DNA of 64,000 bases. It comes from Fen-1298 sp050015675 (GTDB lineage: Bacteria > Bacteroidota > Ignavibacteria > UBA10030). Position 1 is the first letter of the stretch. Each line of letters starts with the position of its first letter. Below the pieces are notes generated by a model. The model did not search any database. It saw only the letters and a program-made list of their open reading frames with translations, and was not told the origin of the DNA. Position numbers and translations under genes: made by a program. This document shows positions 17,240-26,024 of the stretch, piece after piece. The stretch spans positions 62,001-126,000 of the forward strand of contig JBEKAY010000004.1 of NCBI GenBank assembly GCA_050015675.1. The letters run 5' to 3'.

Positions 17240-17725
17240 ATGATAGAGATCAATCCAGGTCTGATCATTTGGACCATCGTGACGTTTGTATGTCTTGCCG
17301 TTGTGTTGGCGAAATTTGCGTGGAAGCCCATGCTCAAGGCACTCAGTGATCGTGAAGAAAAAATTCACAATGCACTTGAGCAAGCAGACCGCGCCCGCAT
17401 AGAGGCGGCAGAGATGATGAAGCAGAATGAAAAGAATCTTGCCCGAGCAGAAGAAGAATATCAAAAAATGATACGTGAAGGCAAGGCGTTCGCAGAAAAA
17501 ATCAAAGATGAAATTGTGGTGAAGGCAAAGCAACAAGCACAGCAAGAGTTGAAACAGGCAGCGGAAGAAATTCAACGCAATGTTGAAGCGGCAAAACTGC
17601 AGCTTCGTTCTGAAGTTGCCGACCTTGCTATTAAAGCAACAGAAAAAATTCTCGAAGAGACATTAGACGAAAACAAGCAGAAGAAGCTTACAGATTCCGT
17701 AATCAATAAACTTCCAAAGAATTAA
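17240..17725 (+). CDS. atpF: ATP synthase F0 subunit b
   Basis: Peripheral-stalk subunit, 161 aa. One N-terminal membrane helix (about residues 5-25, ending KFAWKPML) is followed by a long charged coiled coil. Only a single b gene is present, so a homodimeric stalk is expected, unlike the b/b' pair of photosynthetic bacteria. It lies 15 bp after atpE and 6 bp before atpH. Confidence 0.94.
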   Translation: MIEINPGLIIWTIVTFVCLAVVLAKFAWKPMLKALSDREEKIHNALEQADRARIEAAEMMKQNEKNLARAEEEYQKMIREGKAFAEKIKDEIVVKAKQQAQQELKQAAEEIQRNVEAAKLQLRSEVADLAIKATEKILEETLDENKQKKLTDSVINKLPKN

Positions 17726-17731
17726 CGGACT

Positions 17732-18283
17732 ATGGTAAATCTGCGAATAGCAAATCGATACGCCGAAGCTTTATTGATCACTGCCGAAGAATTGCACATC
17801 TTGAAAAATGTAAGCGATGATCTCACTGTCATTCAGCGCATCATTAATGAATCGCACGAGTTTCAACTTTTCTTAAAAAGCCCTGTCATCAAGAAAGAGA
17901 AGAAACAAGCGGTATTCAAAGCGACTTTTGGATCGTCAGTTCAATCGCTTACACTTCAATTTTTATCTCTACTCATTGAAAAAGAACGGGAAGATGCCCT
18001 TTCGAGCATCATCGAAGCTTTTTTTCGACTGCAGGATGAAATGTTAGGTATCGTTCATGTCCGTATTAAATCAGCTGCAGAATTATCCCAGCAGCAGACG
18101 ACGCAACTTCAACAACGATTTGAGGCATACTCGAAAAAGAAAGTGCACATCGATCTAAGTTTAGATAAACAATTAATCGGCGGCTTCGTTGCTCGCATCG
18201 GAGATACGGTATTCGATGGCAGTGTGAAGCAGCAGCTTGAACTTCTCCGCAAGCGTTTTGCGGAGGAAATTATTGTAGTATAA
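17732..18283 (+). CDS. atpH: ATP synthase F1 subunit delta
   Basis: Stator subunit joining the b stalk to the top of the alpha3beta3 head; 183 aa, normal length. N-terminal six-helix bundle starts RIANRYAEALLITAEE; the C-terminal part has LDKQLIGGFVARIGDTVFDGSV, a conserved OSCP/delta motif. It is 6 bp after atpF. The 81 bp before atpA contain a 7-bp-stem hairpin. Confidence 0.94.
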   Translation: MVNLRIANRYAEALLITAEELHILKNVSDDLTVIQRIINESHEFQLFLKSPVIKKEKKQAVFKATFGSSVQSLTLQFLSLLIEKEREDALSSIIEAFFRLQDEMLGIVHVRIKSAAELSQQQTTQLQQRFEAYSKKKVHIDLSLDKQLIGGFVARIGDTVFDGSVKQQLELLRKRFAEEIIVV

Positions 18284-18325
18284 TATTCAACTCTACAATG
18301 TTTGAAATTTATTTGTTTAATATCC

Positions 18326-18346
18326 TCCAGCAACATTAGTGCTGGA
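18326..18346 (+). other. hairpin in the atpH-atpA spacer
   Basis: TCCAGCA / TGCTGGA perfect 7-bp stem with a 7-nt loop and no T-run, 18 nt before the atpA ATG. It may mark a processing or stability site that sets atpA levels; not a terminator by appearance. Confidence 0.4.
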
Positions 18347-18364
18347 ATTACATAGAGGAAGAAA

Positions 18365-19918
18365 ATGGCAGAAGTACGACCTGATGAAGTATCGGCGATA
18401 TTGCGGAAACAGCTTTCCGGCTTTGAAAAAGAAGTAGATGTATATGATGTCGGCACTGTTCTGCAGATAGGTGATGGCATTGCGCGTGTTTACGGCCTCT
18501 CAAAAGTCATGGCAAGTGAGTTAGTAGAATTTCCCGGCAACGTATTCGGTATGGCATTAAATCTCGAAGAAGATAATGTCGGATGCGTGATCTTTGGTGA
18601 GATTTCCCACATCAAGGAAGGCGACACTGTGAAACGAACAGGCCGTGTTGCATCCATGCCTGTGGGAGAGCAAATGCTTGGCCGCGTGATGACACCGCTT
18701 GGACAACCTCTTGACGGGAAGGGACCAATCAAAACAAATAAATTTCTTCCATTGGAACGTAAAGCGCTTGGCGTCATTGCTCGAAGTCCGGTGAAAGAAC
18801 CGTTGCAAACGGGCATCAAACCGGTGGACGGTATGATTCCGATCGGGCGCGGACAGCGAGAACTCATTATCGGCGACCGCCAGACAGGAAAGACCGCCAT
18901 TGCGATTGATACCATTATCAATCAAAAATATACGCACACAGAAAAAGCGAAGAAAGAAGGCATCAAGCCTGTCTATTGCATCTATGTTGCTGTCGGTCAG
19001 AAAGGATCGACAGTTGCGCAAGTAGTAGCAACACTAGAAGAAAGTGGTGCGATGGAATACACAACTGTGATACATGCATCTGCAAGCGATTCTGCTCCAT
19101 TACAGTTTATCGCCCCCTATGCAGGTGCAACGTTAGGAGAATATTTTCGCGATTCCAGTCGCCATGCACTTGTGATCTACGATGACCTATCAAAGCATGC
19201 ACAGGCGTATCGCCAGATGTCGTTGCTTTTGCGCAGACCTCCCGGACGTGAAGCGTATCCTGGTGATGTGTTCTATCTGCATTCACGTTTATTAGAGCGA
19301 GCGTCAAAGCTTAATGATGAACTCGGCGGCGGGAGTCTCACTGCATTACCGATCATCGAAACCCAGGCGGGTGACGTTTCAGCGTACATTCCAACAAACG
19401 TTATCTCTATCACCGATGGTCAGATTTATCTTGAGCCCAGTTTATTCAATGCTGGTGTACGGCCTGCTATCAATGTTGGTATCTCAGTATCGCGTGTCGG
19501 TGGTAATGCACAAATCAAAGCGATGAAGCGAGTGGCAGGACGTTTGCGCATGGATCTTGCTCAATATCGTGAATTGGAGGCGTTTGCAAAATTTGGTTCA
19601 GATCTTGATAAATCGACGCAGCAAACGTTACGTCGAGGATCGCATCTTGTGGAATTGCTCAAACAAGGTCAATACGTTCCTATGGCTGTTGAGAAACAGG
19701 TGGCGAGTATATTCACCGGCACAAATGGATATTTGGACGAATTGCCATTAACAGAAGTACAACGATTCGAAAAAGAGTTTCTCGAAATGATGGAAATGAA
19801 ATATTCAAATGTGCTCGATGCTATTGCCGAGACGAAAGAACTCTCCAAAGATCTTGAAACGAATCTTCATAGTATTGTAAAAGAATTTATCATGAAATTT
19901 AAAGAGACGATAAAATAA
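18365..19918 (+). CDS. atpA: ATP synthase F1 subunit alpha
   Basis: Nucleotide-binding, non-catalytic subunit of the F1 head; 517 aa. Walker A GDRQTGKTA is near residue 170, the Walker B-like region is ALVIYDDLSKHA, and the signature PAINVGISVSRVGG is near 365. A GAG...GAAGAAA purine stretch lies upstream of ATG 18365. The partner beta subunit gene is not in this window. Confidence 0.97.
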   Translation: MAEVRPDEVSAILRKQLSGFEKEVDVYDVGTVLQIGDGIARVYGLSKVMASELVEFPGNVFGMALNLEEDNVGCVIFGEISHIKEGDTVKRTGRVASMPVGEQMLGRVMTPLGQPLDGKGPIKTNKFLPLERKALGVIARSPVKEPLQTGIKPVDGMIPIGRGQRELIIGDRQTGKTAIAIDTIINQKYTHTEKAKKEGIKPVYCIYVAVGQKGSTVAQVVATLEESGAMEYTTVIHASASDSAPLQFIAPYAGATLGEYFRDSSRHALVIYDDLSKHAQAYRQMSLLLRRPPGREAYPGDVFYLHSRLLERASKLNDELGGGSLTALPIIETQAGDVSAYIPTNVISITDGQIYLEPSLFNAGVRPAINVGISVSRVGGNAQIKAMKRVAGRLRMDLAQYRELEAFAKFGSDLDKSTQQTLRRGSHLVELLKQGQYVPMAVEKQVASIFTGTNGYLDELPLTEVQRFEKEFLEMMEMKYSNVLDAIAETKELSKDLETNLHSIVKEFIMKFKETIK

Positions 19919-19921
19919 TCC

Positions 19922-20821
19922 GTGGCAACGCTTCGAGAAATCCGACGCCGTGTAACGAGTGTTAAGAGCACACAAAAAATTACGAAAGCCATGAAAATGG
20001 TCGCCGCGGCAAAATTACGCCGTGCACAGGATGCGCTTGTTTCGGCACGTCCCTATGCCCGCAAAATGAACGAGTTGCTCAGACATCTTGTCACCAAAGT
20101 TGATCCATCCATTCATCCGTTGTTGCAAGAACGGGAAGTCAAACGAATTGTGTTGGTGGTAGTTTCCGGTGATAGGGGAATGTGCGGAGCGTTCAACGGT
20201 AATATTATCAAAGCCGCAGTCGATCATTTGAATACTCATTATTCACATCTGTTGAAGGAACCCGATGGTGTTCGCATCGTTACAGTTGGGAAAAAAGCGA
20301 CCGACTTTTTTTTCAAGCGAAATTACAATCTTTATGCAAAACACATCGGCTTATTTGGGAATCTTCACATTGGTTATGCACGAACGATCATTCAACAATT
20401 GACAGATGATTACCTAAATGGTAAATTCGATAAAGTGGAAATTATTTATAATGAATTTAAATCGGTTATTCAACAGCGAATTGTTGTCGAGAAGATCCTG
20501 CCGATTCCTCCAGAGCAAATTCAGAAGACAAAGGATATCCATACGCTCGCTCAGGTAGATTATATTTATGAACCATCGAGCAAGGAAATTATAAATGCGC
20601 TGCTCCCAAAGCATTTGAATTTCCTGATGTGGCATGTATTGTTGGAATCCAGCACTGCCGAAGAAGGCGCACGAATGACAGCAATGAATAATGCTACTGA
20701 GAATGCAAAGGAACTGATCCGTGACCTGACATTGTCTTATAACAAAGCACGGCAGGCAAGCATCACGAAAGAGTTACTAGAAATTGTCAGCGGAGCAGAA
20801 GCATTGAAAAAAGCAAGTTAA
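19922..20821 (+). CDS. atpG: ATP synthase F1 subunit gamma
   Basis: Central rotor shaft; 299 aa. Conserved N-terminal helix (TLREIRRRVTSVKSTQKITKAM) and C-terminal helix (MTAMNNATENAKELI). Starts at GTG 19922, three bases after the atpA stop. In many bacteria atpD and atpC follow directly; here the operon ends, and the next gene, 114 bp on, is an unrelated secretion-type ATPase. Confidence 0.96.
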   Translation: MATLREIRRRVTSVKSTQKITKAMKMVAAAKLRRAQDALVSARPYARKMNELLRHLVTKVDPSIHPLLQEREVKRIVLVVVSGDRGMCGAFNGNIIKAAVDHLNTHYSHLLKEPDGVRIVTVGKKATDFFFKRNYNLYAKHIGLFGNLHIGYARTIIQQLTDDYLNGKFDKVEIIYNEFKSVIQQRIVVEKILPIPPEQIQKTKDIHTLAQVDYIYEPSSKEIINALLPKHLNFLMWHVLLESSTAEEGARMTAMNNATENAKELIRDLTLSYNKARQASITKELLEIVSGAEALKKAS

Positions 20822-20935
20822 AAGTTTTCGTTTCACCGTTCGCATGAATGATAAAACGAGCAGTTGCTTATTGAAGAATTTATGAATATCTAATTCAAGA
20901 AGTTCATTGGGCCATCACTTCGACGGAGAAGAGTC

Positions 20936-22225
20936 ATGGCAGTCACGCCGCAACAGCCAAACCAACCGCGCCCGTTATCTGGGCAAGGGCCGCAACGTAT
21001 TGCGTTGGAACAGATCGATGTCAAATCGCTCTCAAAGGATAAGATCCGGGATATGTTCCGTCAAGGAAAACTTCCAACCGCCGATCAGATTGTCGAAGAA
21101 ATTTTAATCCGAGCTGTTCAAAGTAATGCGAATGATATCCATTTCGAACCGATTGAAGGAGAAATGCAAATTCGGTTAGGACATGAAGGAACGCTCAAAC
21201 GTTTGCTTTCTCTCCCGCCTGATATGAACGATCCCGTAATTAGCGTGTTGAAATCAAAAGCAGGGCTGAATCAATTTGAAAAAAAGAAACCTCAAGAGGG
21301 GCGTTACTCGGCCGTCTACGGAAATGAGGCGCTTGATTTTCGCGTCAACGTGATTCCAGTGCTTTCAGGCGAGCGATGTTTGGTTCGATTGCTGCACAAG
21401 ACTGCAAGTATCTCCCGAATTGAAGAACTCGGATTCAGCAAAGAAAATCTTGAACGGCTAAGGGTATTGCTTCGCAATCCTCGAGGATTGTTGTTAATCA
21501 CAGGGCCATCGGGAAGCGGCAAATCAACAACGGTTTATGCCGCTGTGAATTATGTAGCGAGTCCGGAAAAATGCGTGATTACTGTTGAAGATCCGGTTGA
21601 GTACCGCCTGCCGTATGCAAGTCAAGTGCACTTACCTCCTGATAAGTCATTCAACTTTATTGATGCACTCAGGGCGATCCTTCGGCAAAATCCAAACATT
21701 ATTATGATTGGTGAAATCCGTGATGCAGAAACCGGCATTGTTGCCGGCGAAGCCGCACTCACGGGTAATCTAGTGCTTAGTAGCATGCTTGCTGACGATG
21801 CCATTGGAGCAATTCACCGTCTACTCAATCTTGGTGTACCGGCATATTGGCTTGCTTCAACGGTTGTTGGGATTGTTTATCAACTTTTGATCCGCAAGAT
21901 TTGTCCTAATTGCAAAGAAGAATACCAGCTTTCGCCTGAAGAACTTCAAATGGTTGGCGCTCCTATGGAATCATCTGATCTCAAGCTATTCCGCGGCCGC
22001 GGCTGTCCGAATTGCTTAGGCACTGGTTATAAAGGTCGAGTTGCAATTTGTGAAGTTGTGACAATTAGTCCGAAGTTACGGGATATGATCTTTCAAAAAG
22101 AATCGATTCTGACTATGCGAGAAGAAGCTGCCAATTTCGGATTCCAAGGTATCCGGCAGGATGCGGTTCGTAAAGCACTCACTGGCGTAACAACTCTGCA
22201 AGAAATTGAGCGTGTGCTTGGTTGA
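20936..22225 (+). CDS. orphan GspE/PilB-type secretion ATPase with altered His box
   Basis: Type II secretion/type IV pilus assembly ATPase superfamily; 429 aa, shorter than PilB (~560). It lacks the first N-terminal domain. An N2-like domain carries NDIHFEP. Walker A is GPSGSGKST (about residue 190), the Asp box VEDPVEYRLPY and Walker B IIMIGEIRDAETG. A zinc site of two Cys pairs (CPNC, CPNC) lies near the C-terminus. The usual His box, TGHLVLSTLHTNDA, reads TGNLVLSSMLADDA here, so both conserved His are lost. No pilin, secretin or platform gene is adjacent. It may be a regulatory or divergent motor; function uncertain. Confidence 0.8.
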   Translation: MAVTPQQPNQPRPLSGQGPQRIALEQIDVKSLSKDKIRDMFRQGKLPTADQIVEEILIRAVQSNANDIHFEPIEGEMQIRLGHEGTLKRLLSLPPDMNDPVISVLKSKAGLNQFEKKKPQEGRYSAVYGNEALDFRVNVIPVLSGERCLVRLLHKTASISRIEELGFSKENLERLRVLLRNPRGLLLITGPSGSGKSTTVYAAVNYVASPEKCVITVEDPVEYRLPYASQVHLPPDKSFNFIDALRAILRQNPNIIMIGEIRDAETGIVAGEAALTGNLVLSSMLADDAIGAIHRLLNLGVPAYWLASTVVGIVYQLLIRKICPNCKEEYQLSPEELQMVGAPMESSDLKLFRGRGCPNCLGTGYKGRVAICEVVTISPKLRDMIFQKESILTMREEAANFGFQGIRQDAVRKALTGVTTLQEIERVLG

Positions 22226-22273
22226 AGCGTTCAAGAATAAGAATTTCTATGTGAGAAATGTTGCTTTCTCTCT

Positions 22274-22299
22274 TTTTGTGGAAATGAAAATCCACAAAA
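22274..22299. other. inverted repeat between the GspE-like gene and ffh
   Basis: TTTTGTGGA / TCCACAAAA, a perfect 9-bp stem with an 8-nt loop, in the 203-bp gap. Not followed by a clear plus-strand T-run. It may act as a weak bidirectional terminator. Further on, TACATTTG (22407-22414) resembles a Bacteroidota -7 element before ffh, but no well-spaced -33 motif is seen. Confidence 0.4.
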
Positions 22300-22428
22300 T
22301 AACTTCTTGATTGCCTTCCCTTTTTTCGCTATTTTTCAATTGGTAAAGTCGTAGAGTCTTTTTGTTCTAGCGGTTTTATATTGCTAAGACGAAAGAAGTT
22401 TTGTTGTACATTTGGCTCAGGAAAGTGA

Positions 22429-23757
22429 ATGTTTGAGAGTCTTACCCAGAAATTAGAAACAGCGTTTAAGAAACTTCGCGGACAAGGGAAAATAACGCCT
22501 CAAAATATTGAGGAATCCTTGCGCGAAGTGCGTAGAGCACTGCTCGATGCAGATGTAAATTATAAGGTTACAAAGCAGTTCATTGAAGATGTTCAGAAAA
22601 GAGCTGTAGGGCAGGAAGTGCTCGCGAGTATAACTCCAGGCCAGCTCATTATCAAAATTATTCATGAAGAGATGGTAAAGCTGCTTGGTGAATCAAAAGC
22701 AGATATTGCATCAGCTCAAGCTCCACCGACAGTCATTCTCGTGGCGGGATTGCAGGGATCAGGAAAGACAACATTCTCTGCAAAGTTGGCGAACCACTTG
22801 AAGAGCAAAGGACGCTTTCCATTGCTTGTTGCAGCGGATGTACATCGGCCAGCGGCAATCGATCAGTTGGAGATGCTGGGGAAACAACTTCAGATTCCTG
22901 TATATGCTGAACGCGGATCTGGTGCAGTAACAATTGTTGAAAATGCCATCGATTTTGCACGCAAAAATGTTCGCGATACGGTTATTATAGATACTGCAGG
23001 ACGCCTGCACGTCGATGAAGAAATGATGAAAGAAGTAGAAGCTGTGCGTGATAAAGCACAGCCGCATGAAATTCTGTTTGTGGTTGATGCAATGACCGGA
23101 CAGGATGCCGTCAACACAGCAAAAGCTTTTCATGAACGCTTGAATTTCGACGGTATTATTCTGACAAAACTTGATGGCGATAGTCGCGGCGGTGCGGCGC
23201 TTTCGATTCGTGCTGTGGTACAGAAGCCGATAAAGTTTATTGGTGTCGGTGAAAAATTAGACGCTTTAGAACCGTTTTATCCTGAACGTATCGCTTCTCG
23301 TATTCTTGGTATGGGTGATATTGTCACGCTCGTCGAGAAGGCGCAAGAACATTTTGATGAAGAGAAAGCTATCAAGTTAGAAGAAAAACTTCGGAAGTCG
23401 CAGTTTACATTCGAAGATTTTCTGGATCAACTTCGTGAAATTAAGAAGATGGGTTCACTGGAGCAAATGATGAGTATGATACCGGGAATGAATAAACTTC
23501 CGGCAAACACCACGGTTGACGAAAAGAGCCTCGTACGGGTAGAAGCGATCATTCAATCGATGACAGCAGAAGAGCGGGTGCGGCCATCTATCATCAATGG
23601 AAATCGGAGACGACGTATTGCTCTTGGCAGCGGCACAACGGTGCAAGATGTGAATCGTCTGCTGAAACAATTTGATGAAATGCAGCGGATGATGAAACGG
23701 TTTAGCAAGGGAAATATGCGCCGCACAATGCGCGGCATGCAATTTCCGATCAATTAG
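22429..23757 (+). CDS. ffh: signal recognition particle protein Ffh (SRP54)
   Basis: GTPase that with SRP RNA delivers nascent membrane proteins to the translocon; 442 aa. N domain (MFESLTQKLETAFKKLRGQG), G domain with GLQGSGKTTFSAKLA, DTAGRLHVDEEMM and TKLDGDSRGGAALS, and a C-terminal Met-rich M domain (MMSMIPGM, MMKRFSKGNMRR). All nucleotide-binding motifs are intact. Leads into the rpsP operon 59 bp downstream, a common order. No SRP RNA gene was recognised nearby. Confidence 0.97.
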   Translation: MFESLTQKLETAFKKLRGQGKITPQNIEESLREVRRALLDADVNYKVTKQFIEDVQKRAVGQEVLASITPGQLIIKIIHEEMVKLLGESKADIASAQAPPTVILVAGLQGSGKTTFSAKLANHLKSKGRFPLLVAADVHRPAAIDQLEMLGKQLQIPVYAERGSGAVTIVENAIDFARKNVRDTVIIDTAGRLHVDEEMMKEVEAVRDKAQPHEILFVVDAMTGQDAVNTAKAFHERLNFDGIILTKLDGDSRGGAALSIRAVVQKPIKFIGVGEKLDALEPFYPERIASRILGMGDIVTLVEKAQEHFDEEKAIKLEEKLRKSQFTFEDFLDQLREIKKMGSLEQMMSMIPGMNKLPANTTVDEKSLVRVEAIIQSMTAEERVRPSIINGNRRRRIALGSGTTVQDVNRLLKQFDEMQRMMKRFSKGNMRRTMRGMQFPIN

Positions 23758-23816
23758 CGAAGAATATAAAACAACTATTTTAGTAACAGAATCAAGTTAA
23801 ACAAAGGAGTAAAACA

Positions 23817-24257
23817 TTGGTAAAAATTCGAATGCGAAGAGAAGGGAAGAAGCAGCATCCTATTTACAAATTAGTTGCAACGGATTCCCGTTCTCCTCGT
23901 GATGGTGGATACCTTGAAGCTCTCGGTCAGTACGATCCGCACACCAACCCAATCACGTTAGTGTTAAAAGAACCGCGTATAGAATACTGGCTTAAGCAAG
24001 GTGCACAGCCTTCGGATACAGTGCGGTCATTGTTGAGACGGACCGGCTTCTGGCTGCACTGGACGCTTATGCGCCAAGGGAAAGATGAGACAACTGTAAA
24101 GAGCGTCATGGAACGCTGGCAGATGCTTCAGGTTGACAAACCAAAGCATGAAGCAGATCGGAAAGCACGGCGTTCAGAAAGAAAGAAAAAAGCCGCCGCA
24201 CCGCCGGCAGAAACTCCAGCTCAAACAGCCGTTGAAGCTCCTGTTGCCGCCGCATAA
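23817..24257 (+). CDS. rpsP: 30S ribosomal protein S16
   Basis: Small-subunit assembly protein; 146 aa. The conserved ~85-residue core begins MVKIRMRREGKKQHPIYKLV. A long Ala/Pro/Lys-rich tail (KKKAAAPPAETPAQ) follows, as seen in Bacteroidota S16. Starts at TTG 23817 after an AAAGGAG. The core matches family expectations; the tail is likely disordered. First gene of the rpsP-khpA-rimM-trmD-rplS translation cluster. Confidence 0.95.
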   Translation: MVKIRMRREGKKQHPIYKLVATDSRSPRDGGYLEALGQYDPHTNPITLVLKEPRIEYWLKQGAQPSDTVRSLLRRTGFWLHWTLMRQGKDETTVKSVMERWQMLQVDKPKHEADRKARRSERKKKAAAPPAETPAQTAVEAPVAAA

Positions 24258-24426
24258 GGTGATCAACGAGTGCCAACTTTGTAGTGCGCCAAGGCGCGGG
24301 ATCTTTTGGTTTAAGGCAGATCACCTATACGCAAAGGGCACTTAATGGTCTTTCCATCGAACGGATATTGAAATTATTTTTAGTTGTTCAATAATCCACA
24401 GTTAGAGCAGCGGTAAAGCGCTAACA
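24257..24426 (+). promoter_or_regulatory. structured leader/spacer between rpsP and khpA
   Basis: The 263-bp spacer in an otherwise tight operon holds complementary arms. AGGTGATC (24257-24264) pairs with GATCACCT (24319-24326). Inside it TGCC (24271-24274) pairs with GGCA (24315-24318), and there is a GCGCC-aa-GGCGC hairpin. AGTGCC (24269-24274) can instead pair with GGCACT (24337-24342), excluding the inner helix. A further stem GTTAGAGC/GCGCTAAC (one mismatch) lies at 24401-24425. The mutually exclusive helices suggest a regulatory RNA; no known riboswitch class was recognised. Confidence 0.4.
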
Positions 24427-24520
24427 CAATTTCCACAATTGAGATGGTTGTGAGATATACGGGAAAAAAGAATTCGCCGTTGTGTTGACACAGCCATTAT
24501 CCTGCGCGGGAGGTGGAACG

Positions 24521-24751
24521 ATGAAGGAATTTCTCGAGTTTATGGTGAAGCATCTGGTGGATCATCCGGAAAGCATTATCGTCGAGTTTGAAGAGAAAGA
24601 GAGTACACACATCTTCAAACTAAAAGTAGCGGAAGGAGATATTGGGAAGATTATTGGCAGACATGGTCAAACGGCAACTTCTCTGCGTGTGCTCTTAAAA
24701 GCAGTTGCCGCAAAAGAAGGTAAGCGAGCGATATTGGATATCATTGGATAA
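24521..24751 (+). CDS. khpA: KH-domain RNA-binding protein KhpA
   Basis: A 76-aa single KH domain protein of the KhpA/YlqC family, with the RNA-binding loop IGKIIGRHGQTATSLR. In other bacteria it pairs with KhpB and binds many RNAs. ATG 24521 has GGGAGGTGG just upstream; a longer in-frame start at 24482 adds non-homologous residues. The place between rpsP and rimM is conserved across bacteria. Confidence 0.93.
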   Translation: MKEFLEFMVKHLVDHPESIIVEFEEKESTHIFKLKVAEGDIGKIIGRHGQTATSLRVLLKAVAAKEGKRAILDIIG

Positions 24752-24804
24752 TTTCTTTTTCGTTTGCCGTCCTCGTATCTCGGTATGGAGATCAGGGAAT
24801 TTGT

Positions 24805-25311
24805 ATGGATTTAATTGCGATCGGAAGAATTTCTAAACCGATTGGCACTCGGGGTGAAGTAAAAATTTCGCTGTTGACACACGACAAGAAGAGATTTATG
24901 AATCTTTCGACTGTGTGGGTTGGACATGATGCGGCGGATGTAGAATTGAAGAAGATTCTGAAGGCGAGAATCGATACCAAGCATGCGGTTCTTAACTTTG
25001 ATGGTATCGAGACGGTTGAAGAAGCGGAAAGAATAAGGAACTTGTATCTTTTTGTTCCGAAAGAAGATGCTGTTAAACTTCAGAATGGAAGTTATTTCAT
25101 AGACGATGTCATTGGATGTGAAGTTGTGACAGAAGAACAAACAACCGTCGGTGTGATAACGGATTTGCTTTCGCTTCCGATGAATGATTTATGGGTTGTC
25201 AAAAAAGAGGCAAAAGAAATTTTAATTCCAGCAGTGAAAGCGATTATCAGGCAGGTGGACGTAGAAAATAAACGCATCACTATTCATGCATTAGATGGAT
25301 TGCTTGACTGA
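24805..25311 (+). CDS. rimM: ribosome maturation factor RimM
   Basis: 16S rRNA processing factor that binds S19 during 30S assembly; 168 aa. N-terminal RimM barrel (IGRISKPIGTRGEVKI) and C-terminal PRC-barrel (YFIDDVIGCEVV, ILIPAVKAIIRQVD). Its stop overlaps the trmD start (TGATG), so the two are translationally coupled. Confidence 0.95.
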   Translation: MDLIAIGRISKPIGTRGEVKISLLTHDKKRFMNLSTVWVGHDAADVELKKILKARIDTKHAVLNFDGIETVEEAERIRNLYLFVPKEDAVKLQNGSYFIDDVIGCEVVTEEQTTVGVITDLLSLPMNDLWVVKKEAKEILIPAVKAIIRQVDVENKRITIHALDGLLD

Positions 25312-25988
25312 TGCGAATCGATATCGTCACAGGATTACCGAAGTTATTGGAAAGTCCGCTTCAGGAAAGTATCCTGAAACGGGCGCAGGAGAAAAAAATT
25401 GTAGAGATCGTTGTTCACGATCTCCGTGCTTACGCGCACGACAAGCACCATACTATTGACGATACGCCTTTTGGAGGCGGTGCTGGAATGGTGCTGAAAC
25501 CGGAACCGTTCTTTGAATGTGTTGAAGAGTTGAAAGCACAACGCAGCTATGATGAAATTATTTTTCTGTCGGCTGATGGTGAATTGTTTGCGCAGAAGTT
25601 TGCGACAGAGCTTTCGTTAAAAAATAATTTAATGATGTTGTGCGGGCATTACAAAGGCATTGATCAGCGAGTTCGTGAGAAGTTAGTCACACGCGAGATT
25701 TCTATCGGTGATTATGTTCTCACCGGTGGTGAGTTGGCTGCGGCTGTTGTGGTGGATGCAGTTGTGCGGCTCATTCCCGGTGTGTTGAACGATGGTGAAT
25801 CCGCATTGACAGATTCTTTTCAGGATTGCTTGCTTGGATGTCAGCAATTCACACGGCCCGCGGAATTTCGCGGATTGACTGTACCGGATGTATTGCTTTC
25901 CGGAAATCATCATGAAATAGATCGTTGGCGTCAGGAGCAGCGTGAACAAAGAACGAAACGTCTGCGCGGCAACGATTTGGCATCGTAG
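25311..25988 (+). CDS. trmD: tRNA (guanine-N1)-methyltransferase TrmD
   Basis: Methylates G37 of tRNAs reading CNN codons, preventing +1 frameshifting; 225 aa. Trefoil-knot SAM-binding motifs include LMMLCGHYKGIDQRV and EISIGDYVLTGGELAA. PFGGGAGMVLKPEP and HHTIDDTPFG are also conserved. Normally rplS follows at once; here a DJ-1/PfpI gene intervenes. Confidence 0.96.
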   Translation: MRIDIVTGLPKLLESPLQESILKRAQEKKIVEIVVHDLRAYAHDKHHTIDDTPFGGGAGMVLKPEPFFECVEELKAQRSYDEIIFLSADGELFAQKFATELSLKNNLMMLCGHYKGIDQRVREKLVTREISIGDYVLTGGELAAAVVVDAVVRLIPGVLNDGESALTDSFQDCLLGCQQFTRPAEFRGLTVPDVLLSGNHHEIDRWRQEQREQRTKRLRGNDLAS

Positions 25989-26024
25989 AACAAGGAGTTG
26001 GGAGCAACATTTAGAATTGAATAT

